A stretch of 64,000 nucleotides of DNA from Pseudopyrenochaeta lycopersici (taxonomy: Eukaryota; Ascomycota; Dothideomycetes; Pleosporales; Pseudopyrenochaetaceae): NCBI GenBank assembly GCA_003313425.1, contig NHZP01000011.1, positions 434,001 to 498,000 of the forward strand, written 5' to 3'. The notes beneath the pieces were generated by a model. The model did no database searches, was not told the DNA's origin, and saw only the letters and a list, made by a program, of their open reading frames with translations. Within the stretch, counting starts at the first letter, position 1, and the number at the start of each line of letters is the position of its first letter. Made by a program: the position numbers and the translations under genes. Positions 10,767-20,998 of the stretch are shown here, one piece after another.

Positions 10767-11475
10767 CTACTTCCTGAGGAGACGCTGGTAGAAAGCGAGC
10801 TCCTCACCCTCAAGGACGTAACCATCACAGCGACCGCTCTGGCCGGGGCGGGAGGCAACGACGGCGTACAGACGACCGGCCTCGAACTGCTTCTCAACAG
10901 CGTTCTCAATCTTGCCAGATGTCTTCAAGCGCTCGCTCTGCTTCTTGACAACTGCGTTGGACTTCTTCTTGTCCTCCTCCTTCTCACCGGCCTTGGCCTG
11001 CCTCCTGCGGCCGAGGGAGACACCGTAGTGGGCCTCGTACCATTGTCGGAAGGGAGCCGCATCAATCTGGACGACGGCGGAGCGGGTCAGGGTGTTCGTT
11101 CGGACAAGCTCGTTGTTGGAGGGATGGTAGACGACACCAATGACACGGGTCCTCTTGGCGATGCCCTCAGAGCCCCAAGAGAAGTTGCCGGCTTCGAGAC
11201 GCAGAGCACGGAACTTGCGGTTGCCGCCACGAGTGCGGACAAGATGGACACGCTTAGCGCCAATACGGGTATTGGCAGGCTGGCGGCCCTTCTCGAAAGC
11301 CCTAAAGCCATGTTAGACATGACTTTGGAAGCGATCGGGTTATGCATACCTCTTCTTGCGGTAGTATGCCCTCTTCGCACCGGAAGCGGAGCGCTTGTGG
11401 CGAGAGTCACGAGAGATACTGATAGCAGTTAGTTGCTGCCATTGAGATGTGGGAGGGGAAAGATAGATACCCCAT
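10767..11475 (-). CDS. RPS8: 40S ribosomal protein eS8 (RPS8)
   Basis: Three coding exons, 11475-11471 (only five coding bases, ATGGG), 11418-11350 and 11301-10767, encode 202 residues, the usual fungal eS8 length. The start MGISRDSRHKRSASG and the following AYYRKKRAFEKGRQPANT and GGNRKFRALRLEAGNFSW are diagnostic for eS8 of the small ribosomal subunit. The protein ends in YQRLLRK. Introns are 52 nt (11419-11470) and 48 nt (11302-11349). A further intron in the 5' UTR is likely at about 11499-11757 (donor GTACGC, branch GGCTAAC, acceptor GGACAG), which is common in fungal ribosomal protein genes. The tiny first coding exon would be missed by simple frame searches. Confidence 0.96.
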
Positions 11476-12367
11476 GATTGCGGTTGGTCAGAAGACTGCT
11501 GTCCACAATCAAGTTAGCCAGTGCTCGTCCATTGATGCCCGTCGAAGCTGCAGCATCGCCTCGAGACCACCTGCGCGAAGCCTCCACTCTCCTCTGCCAT
11601 GGGTAGAACGTGTTTGCGTCGGCCGCCTGATGTGCTCGCTGCGTCGAAACGTTCTTTGGATATGTGCAGATGGAGGTTGATGGTCCGTCGGACGGTCTCG
11701 ATGAACGCAATGCTGAACAGTCTTCGATCGGGCCGTAATTCGATTGTGCAAGCGTACCTGTCGTATCTTCTGTTGCAATCTGTGTTGTCGTGGGGTTAGT
11801 AGAGCGTGTGTTGGTTGTAAAGTTCGGTGAGGAGGGACATTTTCGAGTGCGCGGCCTTGGCACGCTAAAATAATTAAGCGAGCGAGAGAGCCCAGCAGCG
11901 TCGCGCCTTGCACTTCTGCTTGACGAGATCTCAGGATCTACCATTTGATTTACATGCCGCGATAGATTATTGTTTATCAATACACCTCGTGGCAATCTCT
12001 CCTGCTCAATCCACGCTACGATATTAGATGTTTGAATCTAGCGTCCTGGACACAGCATGAGAGCAATGGGCCCTACAGCCTGACCCGAGGCGTCTGGGCG
12101 CTCAACAGCAGGAGGTGGATTACTCCACGCTTCAGTGGCCTGTTACCTATCTTATGGGCTGAATTCCAGTCTTGGTCGCTCCATCAGGTGGAAGACAGGC
12201 AGATGCGGACGGCAGCAACAGCCTCTCTTCCTACCGAGCCGCCTTCCCACTGCTGTACAACTTCAATGTTGCACGCCGATTCAACGGCTTTGCCCATGTG
12301 TTCCTTCCATTGCTTGCTCCGATTCCAGCAGTGCATCGCTTACGGCAGAACCGGGAAGGAATAGCAG
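11476..12367. other. eS8 leader, probable 5' UTR intron and promoter
   Basis: The first part (to about 11830) is read as the leader of the minus-strand eS8 gene, including a likely 259-nt UTR intron at 11499-11757. Beyond it lies the promoter. Long frames on both strands here have no recognisable domain and are treated as incidental. Confidence 0.5.
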
Positions 12368-13113
12368 TCACTTGTATGTACGAGGAATAGATCCTGCTTT
12401 GGAACCATCAGCATAAAAACAACAGAATATGTGGAGCAGAGTCTGCATTTCCACCGTGTGGCATCCAGAAGAAAAGCTCAAGGGATATTGCTTGAGGAAC
12501 AAGGTGGCATCTCCAGACCTGTTCGTTGTAAAGCGTGCTCGACCAGGACCAACATGGCAACGATAGTGTTCTCGGACGTGCTCTGCATTATCCAAAACAA
12601 ATCGTGCGATGTTCGCGAAAGCCAGTACCATAAACGGGCCGCAGGCAAATGCGCATGACCGTGCCGCATCGCCGACCGAATGCAAACGAAGCTCACCAAT
12701 TTGCGACTCTCCGCCTCGAGAGATAGCGTACGGCAAGCCCATGGCAGGAGGATTCCAGCCGAAAGCCAACAATGCAAGGGAAATGCACTGGAATATCTAG
12801 AAGCACCCAAAAGTAATCCTCCACAAAAGTGTACGACGTATTCCAAATCCTGCGCACGAGGATCATTGGCAGAGTTGTACCGGTTGAATGTCACCGACCC
12901 GGTGCGGACCGGCGCAACCGCCCACCAACACACAGCGCTGTACACGAGAGCCACATCATCACCGGGTGGCACTTTCAAGAGAACAACAGCCCATTGAATT
13001 TCTTCCTTAGACACAACCAGATCCTGGTCAGGCAAAGGCCAATTTTTTCCGCCAAGTTTTATCAGGGTTGGAAGCGGACGAAGGCGTTGAAGAGACGGAT
13101 CAACTTGCAACAT
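12368..13113 (-). CDS. Hypothetical protein, weakly supported
   Basis: I do not recognise this protein. A minus-strand frame from an ATG at 13113 runs into a second frame if a 47-nt intron (12788-12834, donor GTACAC, acceptor TCCAG) is removed, giving about 232 residues. The joined sequence reads plausibly: an N-terminal part with VSKEEIQWAVVLLKVPPGDD, and after the splice ISLALLAFGWNPPAMGLPYA, GDAARSCAFACGPFMVLAFA and CHVGPGRARFTTNRSGDA. Hydrophobic stretches hint at membrane association. The splice is phase-0 and has no strong branch point. No RNA or homology evidence was available, so this may be a real lineage-specific gene, a decaying one, or chance. Confidence 0.4.
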
Positions 13114-13751
13114 GTATTATAGGCTGATAAAATGACAATCCAATGTTGAACAACATTCTAGGGATCCAACATCAGACAAACTTGCCATGCACAAAATAAT
13201 TCCGATGGACTTGGCATTGACTTGGTTCTAATACCTGCGGATACGTTCTTGTTACCTGGTGTCAGGTTCTTACCAGAAACCGGCGCAATAGATATTTGCT
13301 CAGCTACATAAGCTCTTTTAGTCTTGCCGCCAGGCGTGGTAGTAACAGGGTATAGTGTTCGCTAAGGCGGCCAAAAGAGGCTGGTCTTTGGTAAACACCC
13401 ACCTGACGTATCAAGCCGTGTTCCATCCTCGGATACAATTTATCCACTGCAGCACTGGGCCACCTCCACATTCGGACCTTTCCAATCGGCACGGCGATCA
13501 CCCTAGGATCTATGGCAACTTAATAAACAGCAATATAAGTAAATGCTATAAACCACGGTTCTCGACCATTTTCCTGTCTTCAGCCGGTGTCGCGGTATGA
13601 GGAGAATAAGGAGAATTCGAGTTCAATCTCTTTGATTGCTTGTCCATGGCCCGGCACCTGATCCTCTAGGTTGGGTCGCTGCTCCAACTTGTGGTAAGAT
13701 TCCATGTCTCCTTCATCCTGATCGTCGAACCTGCTGCGTCATGTGCTGTTG
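13114..13751. other. Intergenic region, promoter of surface protein gene
   Basis: The gap between two divergent genes contains no recognisable coding sequence, repeat or RNA. It should hold both promoters. Confidence 0.5.
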
Positions 13752-15413
13752 ATGTGGTCTTCTTTGTACATCATGTTCATCATACATTCTGAAGCCGACA
13801 GACGGGCATATCCACTTTCCTTATGTCATATTCTGTGTCTTTGCGCAACATGGATACGGCTTGCTTCTGCGCAACCTGGAGCGGGTATGCAATTAACATT
13901 CGCACTTCGCGTAACTTTCTTCTGTCCTCTGTACTAACCTAAAGTTAGCTGTAGGCGATTATGTTTGCTTGTCGTGTCCTTCGGAGGGTCTGGGAAATGT
14001 GTCTTTAGCACCGAGTAAGTCGACAAACCTTGCGGCGAGGAACCTTTGACTGATGATGGCGGGTATCGCTTATTAGGAGCCAACATCATTTTATCAACAC
14101 ACGCACAATCTCTGGCCGATCCTACTATTCTTGTACCATCAGAATCTCTTCCAACGAGTTGGATCCCACCACTACCTAGCCATATACCTGTATCGTCTTC
14201 TTCGCCTGTTTCAATACCTTCACCGCCGGCACCGTCGAAAGAAGTTTCCCTGATACCTACCTTCCCACCCGAGCCTGGGCTTTTTCCTTCAGGGCCAAAA
14301 ATAACGGATGTGACTTTAGTTATTAGCTCTACCCAAAGGAATGCATCAAACACCCCGGTGATGACATCAACGGAAGAGGGCCTCAAACCAATACCACCAG
14401 CAGAAACACAAGTAGGAGACCCTAATGGCCACCATGAAATCACAGAACCAAATTTTACTGCCACGAAACCTTGCAGAGGATGTCAACCGGTTATCGAGAT
14501 TACTGCCAGCGGTTGGGTGGACAGTCCAGCTGAGGAACAGAAGGTGACAACAGAGCAGCCGGTCAAAGCGACTATACCTGCTGGCAATTCTCCCGTTGTT
14601 ATTAGTCAAGATTCGACAGGGGACAACTTTGTGATTGGAGGCTCTACTACTCTCACACCAGGCCAAACCATTACTATAGATGACACACCTATCGTGGTGC
14701 AAACCTCAGCCGGTAGGCCTGAAGTCATTATTGGCTCTACAACCATTCCGCTGCAGCCAAATGAAGTGGGGCCAGAGATAACCGGTGCACCCGTTCCGCT
14801 TGCGCCAGCTCTCACCATCGGTACACAAACCATAACCGCAAACGCGCATACACAGTACATCGTTGGCGATCAGACTCTGACTCCAGGCGGGCCAGCACTC
14901 ACTGTCTCAGGAACAACAATATCTCTCGCCCCCTCCGCAACCGCCCTTGTTATCGACGGTGAGACATCGTCTATCAAACCATCCCTCGGTGTCATCTATA
15001 CCACCGAGGTGCCAGCAGCACTCACTTTCAACAACCACGTCTACACAACCAATCGTGCAGGCTACATTGTCATGGGTCCTGGCTCAACCCTCATTCCCGG
15101 CGGGAGTCCGATCACTGTGTCCGGTACAACGTTAAGTCTTGAGCACAGTGGAACGGTAGTCGTAGTGCAAGGTACTACGAGTATGCTGCAGCCTGTCACA
15201 ACAGTGGTGACGTTGACAAGATCACTAGGCGCTGGAGGCGTTGGTGGTGGAGTTGCAGGGGCGACAAGCGGGGACAGGTTGGCGTATCCGACGCAAAAAC
15301 CATTCTCTGGCTGTAATACGATCAGGCCTGGGTTCACAGCAACGGATGCCTGGGTCGGAGGACTACTAATGTTGGTCTTATTGGGATTTGGCCGCCTTGC
15401 CGTTCGGCTATGA
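13752..15413 (+). CDS. Repeat-rich extracellular/cell-surface protein
   Basis: Three exons (13752-13884, 13955-14014, 14077-15413) encode about 509 residues. The first exon supplies a secretion signal ending ATWIRLASA, and the second a short Cys pair (VCLSCP); both introns (70 and 62 nt) keep frame. The middle is Pro/Ser/Thr-rich. From about residue 220 comes a set of degenerate beta-type repeats built on a pattern like LTPGG-x-ITVSGT-x-ISL-x-PS with VV-x-G-T-S after it, at least four copies. The C-terminus ends in a hydrophobic helix (VGGLLMLVLLGFG), either a membrane anchor or a GPI-addition signal. Such repeats are common in fungal wall or adhesin-like proteins of unknown function. The exact ATG is uncertain: 13773 is an alternative in the same frame. 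Confidence 0.78.
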
Positions 15414-16090
15414 AAAGGAATAGAGATATTGGCTGTTGGCTGCATGACTTCTTGTACATTCACGATATATACCCATTGGGCGGCGTTTTATGCGGATTTA
15501 GGGCTGAATCCAGGGAATTGCTACGATATAACTACGTACGAGTAAGATAATTCAATAGGAAGCCGATCTTTACTCTTCTGCGAGATCGGAGCAAGGATGT
15601 GACTAGTCTTCCCGACGTTTGCACATCAGCACGGCAAACACAGACATCGTTCCCCTGTCCGAGAGTCGGAGTAACCCGAGTGAGAAATTGTGCTAGCAAA
15701 TATGTTGTAATTGATCTCTGGAAGTCACAAGTCAAGCAGCTGAAGACAGATGATGCAAAGTTTGAGTATTATGATATTAGGTGGTAGTAAGGCATTATAT
15801 CTAATGGTATCCCATGATCGCCCAGAAACGAAACTAAAAAAGAAAAGAATTCTCAGAAACGAATCAAAAAAAAAAAATCTAAAACTCCAAGTCGTAAAGA
15901 TGCTTTCGCTTCGAGGATCAACCAGAAGCAAAGATTGGTATATGGCTTTAAAAACGTCCCAAGTTCTCTCTCTTTTCATTTCAAAGAAAAAATAATTCCC
16001 AAATGGCCCAAAGAAAAGCTCGCTTTCCGGTTTTTTTTTATATGCACAATGTTTTCGTAAGAGTGTTCGTTCCGTTTTCCCATATTTGAT
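15414..16090. other. Intergenic region, A-rich, between convergent genes
   Basis: The region holds the 3' ends of two convergent genes and A/T-rich runs around 15830-16050. No gene, RNA or long repeat was recognised. Confidence 0.55.
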
Positions 16091-16540
16091 TTATTTGGCT
16101 CCAATGTTGTAGGTGTGGGCATAGGCAGCGTTGACGCTCCTGTGGTGCTCAACGGCCTTGTTCTTGAGTGCCTTCCAGACCTTGGTGTAGTTGCGGGGAG
16201 CCTGGGGCTCCTCCTCGTGCCTCTCGTGCTCAGCGCTGACTCGTGGGGTGGAGACAGTGGAGCTGGAGCGGGAGGAGGTGGTGGAGACGCCTGGGGAGTA
16301 GAAGACAGAGTAGGCCTCGTTCATCTCTTGGTGGTGCTTCTTGATTGCCTTCCAGGCCTTGGAGGCGTTGGTTGGGGCCTTCTTCTGCTCTTCCTGAGGC
16401 ATGGCAATGGAGTTGTTGCGGGATGGCTCAGCAGATGGAGAGATGGAAGAGCGGGGGGAGTAGTAGGTGCTGTAGGCAGCGTTCAGGCTCTCGTGGTGTG
16501 CCTTTGCGTGGGCAGAGACGGAGGATAGGAAGGATGGCAT
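16091..16540 (-). CDS. Small protein with three WKA-K-HH-NxAY repeats
   Basis: A single exon of 149 codons. I do not recognise a named family. The protein is built around a motif seen three times: [15 protein letters not shown] (15-29), [23 protein letters not shown] (61-83) and [25 protein letters not shown] (120-144). The spacers are rich in Ser and Pro with charged stretches. The repeats share Trp-Lys-Ala, a His-His pair, Asn and Ala-Tyr, and look like amphipathic helices. There is no signal peptide or membrane segment. The 5' flank is rich in simple pyrimidine/purine tracts typical of a long fungal leader. It could be a stress- or development-related structural protein, but nothing in the sequence proves this. 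Confidence 0.78.
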   Translation of the reverse strand: MPSFLSSVSAHAKAHHESLNAAYSTYYSPRSSISPSAEPSRNNSIAMPQEEQKKAPTNASKAWKAIKKHHQEMNEAYSVFYSPGVSTTSSRSSSTVSTPRVSAEHERHEEEPQAPRNYTKVWKALKNKAVEHHRSVNAAYAHTYNIGAK

Positions 16541-17813
16541 TTTGATGGTGGTGATGTTGAAAGTTGAAGAGGTGGATTGATCGAATTGGTGATATCGATG
16601 TTTAGATTCGAAGATGGTAGTAGTCTTTGAAGTCTTGCTTGCTGTTGCTTGATTGAATGCTTTGCTGTTTGATGCATTTTCCGTAGGCTACCCACCCATC
16701 CCTTTATACTACCTGCCCAACAACCCCAGGTATCCTATGACACCTGCCAAGCATCACCAGTCACATCGTCAACATGCTCAAGTCATCCAAAATTTTATTA
16801 AGCACGCCTTGCACATGTCCACCCTCCAACTCGCAACAAGGAATCGGCAATCGACATGGAGGGCGCTGATTGGCTGCGGGGCTGACAAACCCACAACATT
16901 TTGTCAGCGAACCCCCTCACGGTGCGTTTTGGGGTCTGTGCACGAGAATTATGACACCTGAGGCTGATGGGAGTGCCACGCCCTACGATTTCCCGAAGGC
17001 GCGCCCTGGGCGGTTTCCCGACGGCGGCTAATTTTGGTGTGACTTTTGTTGGTGCACGTGTGTGTCAGGTCACACGCTGGGTTTTCAACAATTGCCGTTT
17101 AGTGTTAGAAGACTGCCTTTGGAGGTTTGGCGGTGGAAAACTCTGTTATTGGCTGTTACGGCAGCCTCTTTTCCGTTGGTTGGTTGCCCGTCGGTAGCCG
17201 CAGATTCTTCGGCGCTTTGTTTCGCGAAGGTATGCTAGAATTTGCTGTCGCATCGGAAGTGGATGTTTGTACGTAAATCTGGAGTACTTTTATTCATGTT
17301 GTCCGTTAATTGTTAGAAGACTGCCTTTGGAGGCATAGGTGAGCAAAATTTGCTTTGATGAGTGTTTGATCTCGCGATCGCGACTGGATGGCCACGCGCT
17401 GTCGTGCTATTGAGTGCGTAATTATGTCACTGAAAACAGGAATTTCTTTAATACGGTGAGTCTAGACGGTGTCTCAGCAACAATGGCGAAAGGTTTGATG
17501 CAAATTTGATGGTTTCTGACGTGTTGGAGAAGATTTCTCCACACCACAGGCAACAAAGAGACTGGAGAATCTTTGGGTTGCCCAATGCTGCTCCTGTCAG
17601 GTCTTTCTGGTACACGTTCAACTCTCCCAGGCCCGTTCACCGGAACCTAGATATCTCGATTGTGTTTTCTACCCTTTTTTCTCGTCGATACAACAGCCAT
17701 CTTGATCGATAGCACGAAGCGCAAGTATAGTCTTGAGTGAGAAACCACAGCTTTCAGGGTCTCTGCCCCCAAAGTCTTTGTGACGCTCACAGTTCACCCT
17801 TATCCATTGCCAA
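16541..17813. other. Intergenic region with a 23-bp direct repeat pair
   Basis: The 1.27-kb gap includes the leader and promoter of the triple-repeat protein. A 23-bp sequence occurs twice, at 17103-17125 and 17311-17333. No coding frame with recognisable content was found. Confidence 0.55.
17103..17333. repeat. Direct repeat pair (23 bp, copies 208 bp apart)
   Basis: The sequence tgttagaagactgcctttgg plus agg is identical at 17103-17125 and 17311-17333, and similarity extends a few bases upstream (ccgtt before both). Two exact copies of this length are unlikely by chance in a 1.3-kb gap. It may reflect a local duplication or a mobile remnant. Confidence 0.85.
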
Positions 17814-18839
17814 CTAAGCACTCCACCTCATAAACCCAAAAATGGTATTGATCAATACTCCCATCACAACAGCCACTTGCCTCCGTCTTGTCCAAACCCC
17901 GTCTTCCCTAAATCCCCAGACTAAACTTCCTAGTGGCCAGAAGAAGCCCGTCATATAACCCCACAACATATCGTCTAGCCCGCCTTCCTCGACCGCAAAC
18001 CCCGCGCCCCACCCAGCGTCCCCTGTGCCAGTGCCGTCTGAGCCGGCTAGGGATGATGACGGGTCGTTGGCGGAGCTGTCGAGCCAGCGGTCTTCGAGGA
18101 CGCGCATTTGCTGCGGTGTGGGCATAGTATCGGGCGTATGAGTGAATGAGAGGTTGGTCTGGAAATGGGAGCGCAAGGAGGCTACCTCGGCCGGGGTAAA
18201 GCCTGCGGAGAGGAGGCGGTCGAAGCCTTGTGCTTGCGGTACATGTGCTGTGGTGGTGGAGCTTCGTCGTCGACGGGCATCATCGTTATTTATCGTGCTG
18301 GTACTGGTGCGACGACGAGAGGGTGAAGTTTGCGAAGATTCGTACTGCGATTTGAGAGAGATCTCGGTATTCTGGGCGAGTGTGGCCTCACTGTCGAGTT
18401 CTGCAGCAGACAGCGCATCGCCCAGTGAACAATGTATATAGTACTTGTTTGCCTCAGCGGGTATCTCGATCGCTATGCCACACTCAGCGGTGGGCATCTC
18501 CTTCAACGGTTGCTTCCCCTTGCTCTTGCTTCCTGGCCCATGTTCATTTTCGATATTCGTACCACCAGACGGCGGCAAAGGCGGCAACCGCGGTGGCGGA
18601 GGTAACTTCAAGCTGGTTGACAATGGAGCGGTGTCTGGGAGGACTTTCCCCGCATATATCAATCGTAGGCGCGCTGCGGCATGATCAGGCGGCAGGTTCT
18701 GGCGAAGAAGCTGCTTCAGCGAGAGGGTCGTGGTCGTTCTAGGATGGCGGATGAATATCGGGAGGTCCTCTATTGAAGCCGTGAAGCGTATGATTAGGTA
18801 GATCAGCTGCTCTGGAAGAGCTGTCGCGTTCGCGGCCAT
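17814..18839 (-). CDS. dsc3: Dsc E3 ubiquitin ligase complex subunit 3 (Dsc3)
   Basis: A single exon of 341 codons. Residues about 14-80 form the ubiquitin-like domain of Dsc3 (DUF2407 N-terminal), with IRFTASIEDLPIFI and LRLIYAGKVLPDTAPL. The C-terminal Dsc3 domain begins near FDRLLSAGFTPAEVASLRSH and includes the acidic/Trp segment before two membrane helices (MLWGYMTGFFWPLGSLVWGF and VAVVMGVLINTIFGFMRW). The linker is Ser/Arg-rich. In fission yeast and Aspergillus the Golgi Dsc complex ubiquitylates membrane proteins and is needed for cleavage of the SREBP sterol/hypoxia regulator. The order of domains and length match the family, so the call is secure. It shares a 325-bp divergent promoter with the Dabb gene. 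Confidence 0.92.
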   Translation of the reverse strand: MAANATALPEQLIYLIIRFTASIEDLPIFIRHPRTTTTLSLKQLLRQNLPPDHAAARLRLIYAGKVLPDTAPLSTSLKLPPPPRLPPLPPSGGTNIENEHGPGSKSKGKQPLKEMPTAECGIAIEIPAEANKYYIHCSLGDALSAAELDSEATLAQNTEISLKSQYESSQTSPSRRRTSTSTINNDDARRRRSSTTTAHVPQAQGFDRLLSAGFTPAEVASLRSHFQTNLSFTHTPDTMPTPQQMRVLEDRWLDSSANDPSSSLAGSDGTGTGDAGWGAGFAVEEGGLDDMLWGYMTGFFWPLGSLVWGFREDGVWTRRRQVAVVMGVLINTIFGFMRWSA

Positions 18840-19164
18840 GCTGGAGATTGTAGAGGACTGTAGAGCTCAGAGGAGGTTCAGAAGGGTTAGTGAATAAGCG
18901 ACTCTTTGTAACTGATAGGGTCGCAATAAGTCATGGTGATTACAGGAAGACTATGGGTGGTATCATCTGAACATTATCATGTAGTGCGCTTTGGGTTTGG
19001 TCGTCAGTCTGGTGCGATTGACGGTACGCGGGAGCTCCGAGCTTAGCTCGCGTTCTGAGGTTATACATCCGAAAGCCGACCCACCACTCATCCTCGACAC
19101 CTACCACCTCCTCGACAGAACTCTTTAAGGATCAATTACAATTACTGGGTTCTTACCAGTAGCC
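18840..19164. promoter_or_regulatory. Divergent promoter, dsc3 and Dabb gene
   Basis: A 325-bp region separates two genes transcribed away from each other. No specific element was recognised. Confidence 0.5.
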
Positions 19165-19614
19165 ATGGCTATCGTTCATATTGTGTTATTCGAATGGAAG
19201 TCTACAGCAACGCAGGAGCAAATTGAAGAAGTAAAGCTTGCGCCTTCGTCATATCATACATTCTCTATTATATCTAACAATATACAGGTATGCAAGAGCA
19301 TGTTAGCTCTTGAGCAGAAATGCATTCATCCAACCTCCCAGCAACCCTACATCAAATCCTTCACAGGAGGGCGAAATAACAGCCCAGAAGGCCATGCTGT
19401 ATGTCTCAACCACCCCAGTCACTCATGCTTGGTCTTTGAGATCTAATTTCTTGTTCAGGGTGCGTTCACTCATGGTTTTGTCGTTGAGTTTGAAAGTGCA
19501 GAGGATCGGGATTACTATGTGAACAAAGATCCGGCGCATCAGGAGTTCATAAAAGTTGCTGGAGAAATGGCGCAGGGCGTGAAGGTGCTGGACTACGAGC
19601 CAGGGAGATTGTAG
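19165..19614 (+). CDS. Stress-responsive A/B barrel (Dabb) domain protein
   Basis: Three exons (19165-19230, 19288-19398, 19459-19614) encode 110 residues; introns are 57 and 60 nt, the first with a TCTAAC branch. The start MAIVHIVLFEWKSTATQEQIEE, the central SFTGGRNNSPEGHA and the GAFTHGFVVEFESAEDRDYYVNKDPAH block are typical of the Dabb family of small dimeric ferredoxin-like barrels. Family members include plant stress proteins and some polyketide cyclases, but most fungal ones have no assigned reaction. The final VLDYEPG is also usual. The three-exon model rebuilds the full domain, which argues strongly for it. Expression or substrate cannot be deduced. Confidence 0.9.
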
Positions 19615-19765
19615 TAAACTGAGTCTAGTGTGAAGAGGGAGGAGCAGTCGGATGCCATTCATAAGTCCCGGTAATGCTTTGCCAGGTGTGCCGAAGTTGA
19701 TCGCCGGGAATGCAATGCCAGAATATGCCGAATCGTCTATCGTAACTGTACAAGCTGTGAAGGTA

Positions 19766-20553
19766 TCATGATACACTGAATGACTCTCCACATCCGCATT
19801 GGTCGGCTGGATTCTCGTTAGCTCTGATTTCTATTTGGTTTCGGGGCTTGACGTACTGATATTCGGATTCTTGAAGATGAATCGTTCATTCAGCTTATCC
19901 TCCAGCCAATCCATCTCACTCCCAATGATATTGAGCAGCGCTTTATTGTCAATCAACACCTTCACACCATCTTGCTCGACCTGCTCATCCAACAAGCTGG
20001 GCTTGTCTACATACTCCAAATGATACGCCAGTCCAGAGCAGCCCTTCGCCTTGGTCCCGATTCTGATGAGCTTTGGTTCTGGTAGTTCGAGCAGTTCTCG
20101 CAGATGGGCTACAGCGGATTTGGAGAGCTTTATGGTAGCTTTCCGAGGCCCGAAGTTGTAGCGGCGTGGCCGCAGAGGTTTGCCGGATGCTGGTTGGGGC
20201 TTTTGAGCTTCGCCCTCTGGTATGCTTATTGGCGATTGTTCGTGTTTCGAAGCAGTACTTTTCTCTTGCGGAGATGATCGTGGGGACATGGAGCTATTTG
20301 CCTCGGTTGCAGAGCCAGCTATTGATGTCTCTGGAACTTCAGCATTGCGTGGTGGCGGTTCTGGAAACAACGACGTAGGCTGGTAGGCGGTCGCAGTCTG
20401 CATCTGTCGCTTTGAAGACTGTCGGATGTGTATCGATGACGAGAAGCCCCGTAGACATTGTGGGCATCTGCGGGGGATGGGTGCTGGAGCGGCGAATCGC
20501 AGGAAGGTCGAGGTCGAGCGCGCGAGTGCCCCAGTCGTGCGCGGTAGAGACAT
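19766..20553 (-). CDS. ISA1: Mitochondrial iron-sulfur assembly protein Isa1 (A-type scaffold)
   Basis: Two exons (20553-19857, 19806-19766) encode 245 residues. Isa1 works with Isa2 in mitochondria to make [4Fe-4S] clusters for aconitase-type and radical-SAM enzymes. The three ligand cysteines of A-type proteins are present: Cys172 in KGCSGLAYHLEY, and Cys236 and Cys238 in QCGCGESF at the C-terminus. The last two are encoded only by the 41-nt second exon, which proves the 50-nt intron (19807-19856): unspliced translation would end early and lose them. The first 130 residues are an Arg/Ser-rich mitochondrial presequence and a low-complexity linker. The gene converges with the Dabb gene, with a 151-bp spacer. 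Confidence 0.95.
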
Positions 20554-20998
20554 GGTTGCAGTATCAAGGAATCATAAAAGAATCGAAGATGTTGCGGCAG
20601 AAAAACACGGAAGCGCGTGCGTTGTTAAGGTGAATGGCGAGGGACAGGTGATTGTCACTGAATTCGCGAAGGCTATGTCATCCGCGGCAGGTCCCGGCAC
20701 GGAGCGCCATTACCAAGCAAACGTCTATGATTGGCTGCTCATCAAAGTGGGCACTTCTTGCAAGTCTCCAATCTCACACGAGATTGATTGGGGATTGAAT
20801 GAGTGCCATGATGAATTGTGTCTTGACTTTTATGCATGTGACCATTCATTCAGTACCCGTCATTGTTCGCCGTGCGCCAACTGTCCCCACAACACAAGCA
20901 TACCTATGCAGTGCCCCTTCCAATGTGCATATCCAGTCTATTCCTCAACACCCAACACTCGCTCGCCTCACTCATATAGCACAGTTCAGTGCATCCAC
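20554..20998. other. Intergenic region, ISA1 promoter
   Basis: This 445-bp stretch lies upstream of ISA1 and downstream of the agmatinase-like gene. Frames here are short and have no recognised content. Confidence 0.5.

Noticed and set aside
11429..11995. 188-codon minus-strand frame over the eS8 leader
   Set aside because: The region is better explained by a leader with a UTR intron, and the protein has low-complexity content without domains.
19831..19856. ISA1 ending without its CGC motif, as if truncated
   Set aside because: The motif is supplied by a 41-nt last exon after a 50-nt intron.
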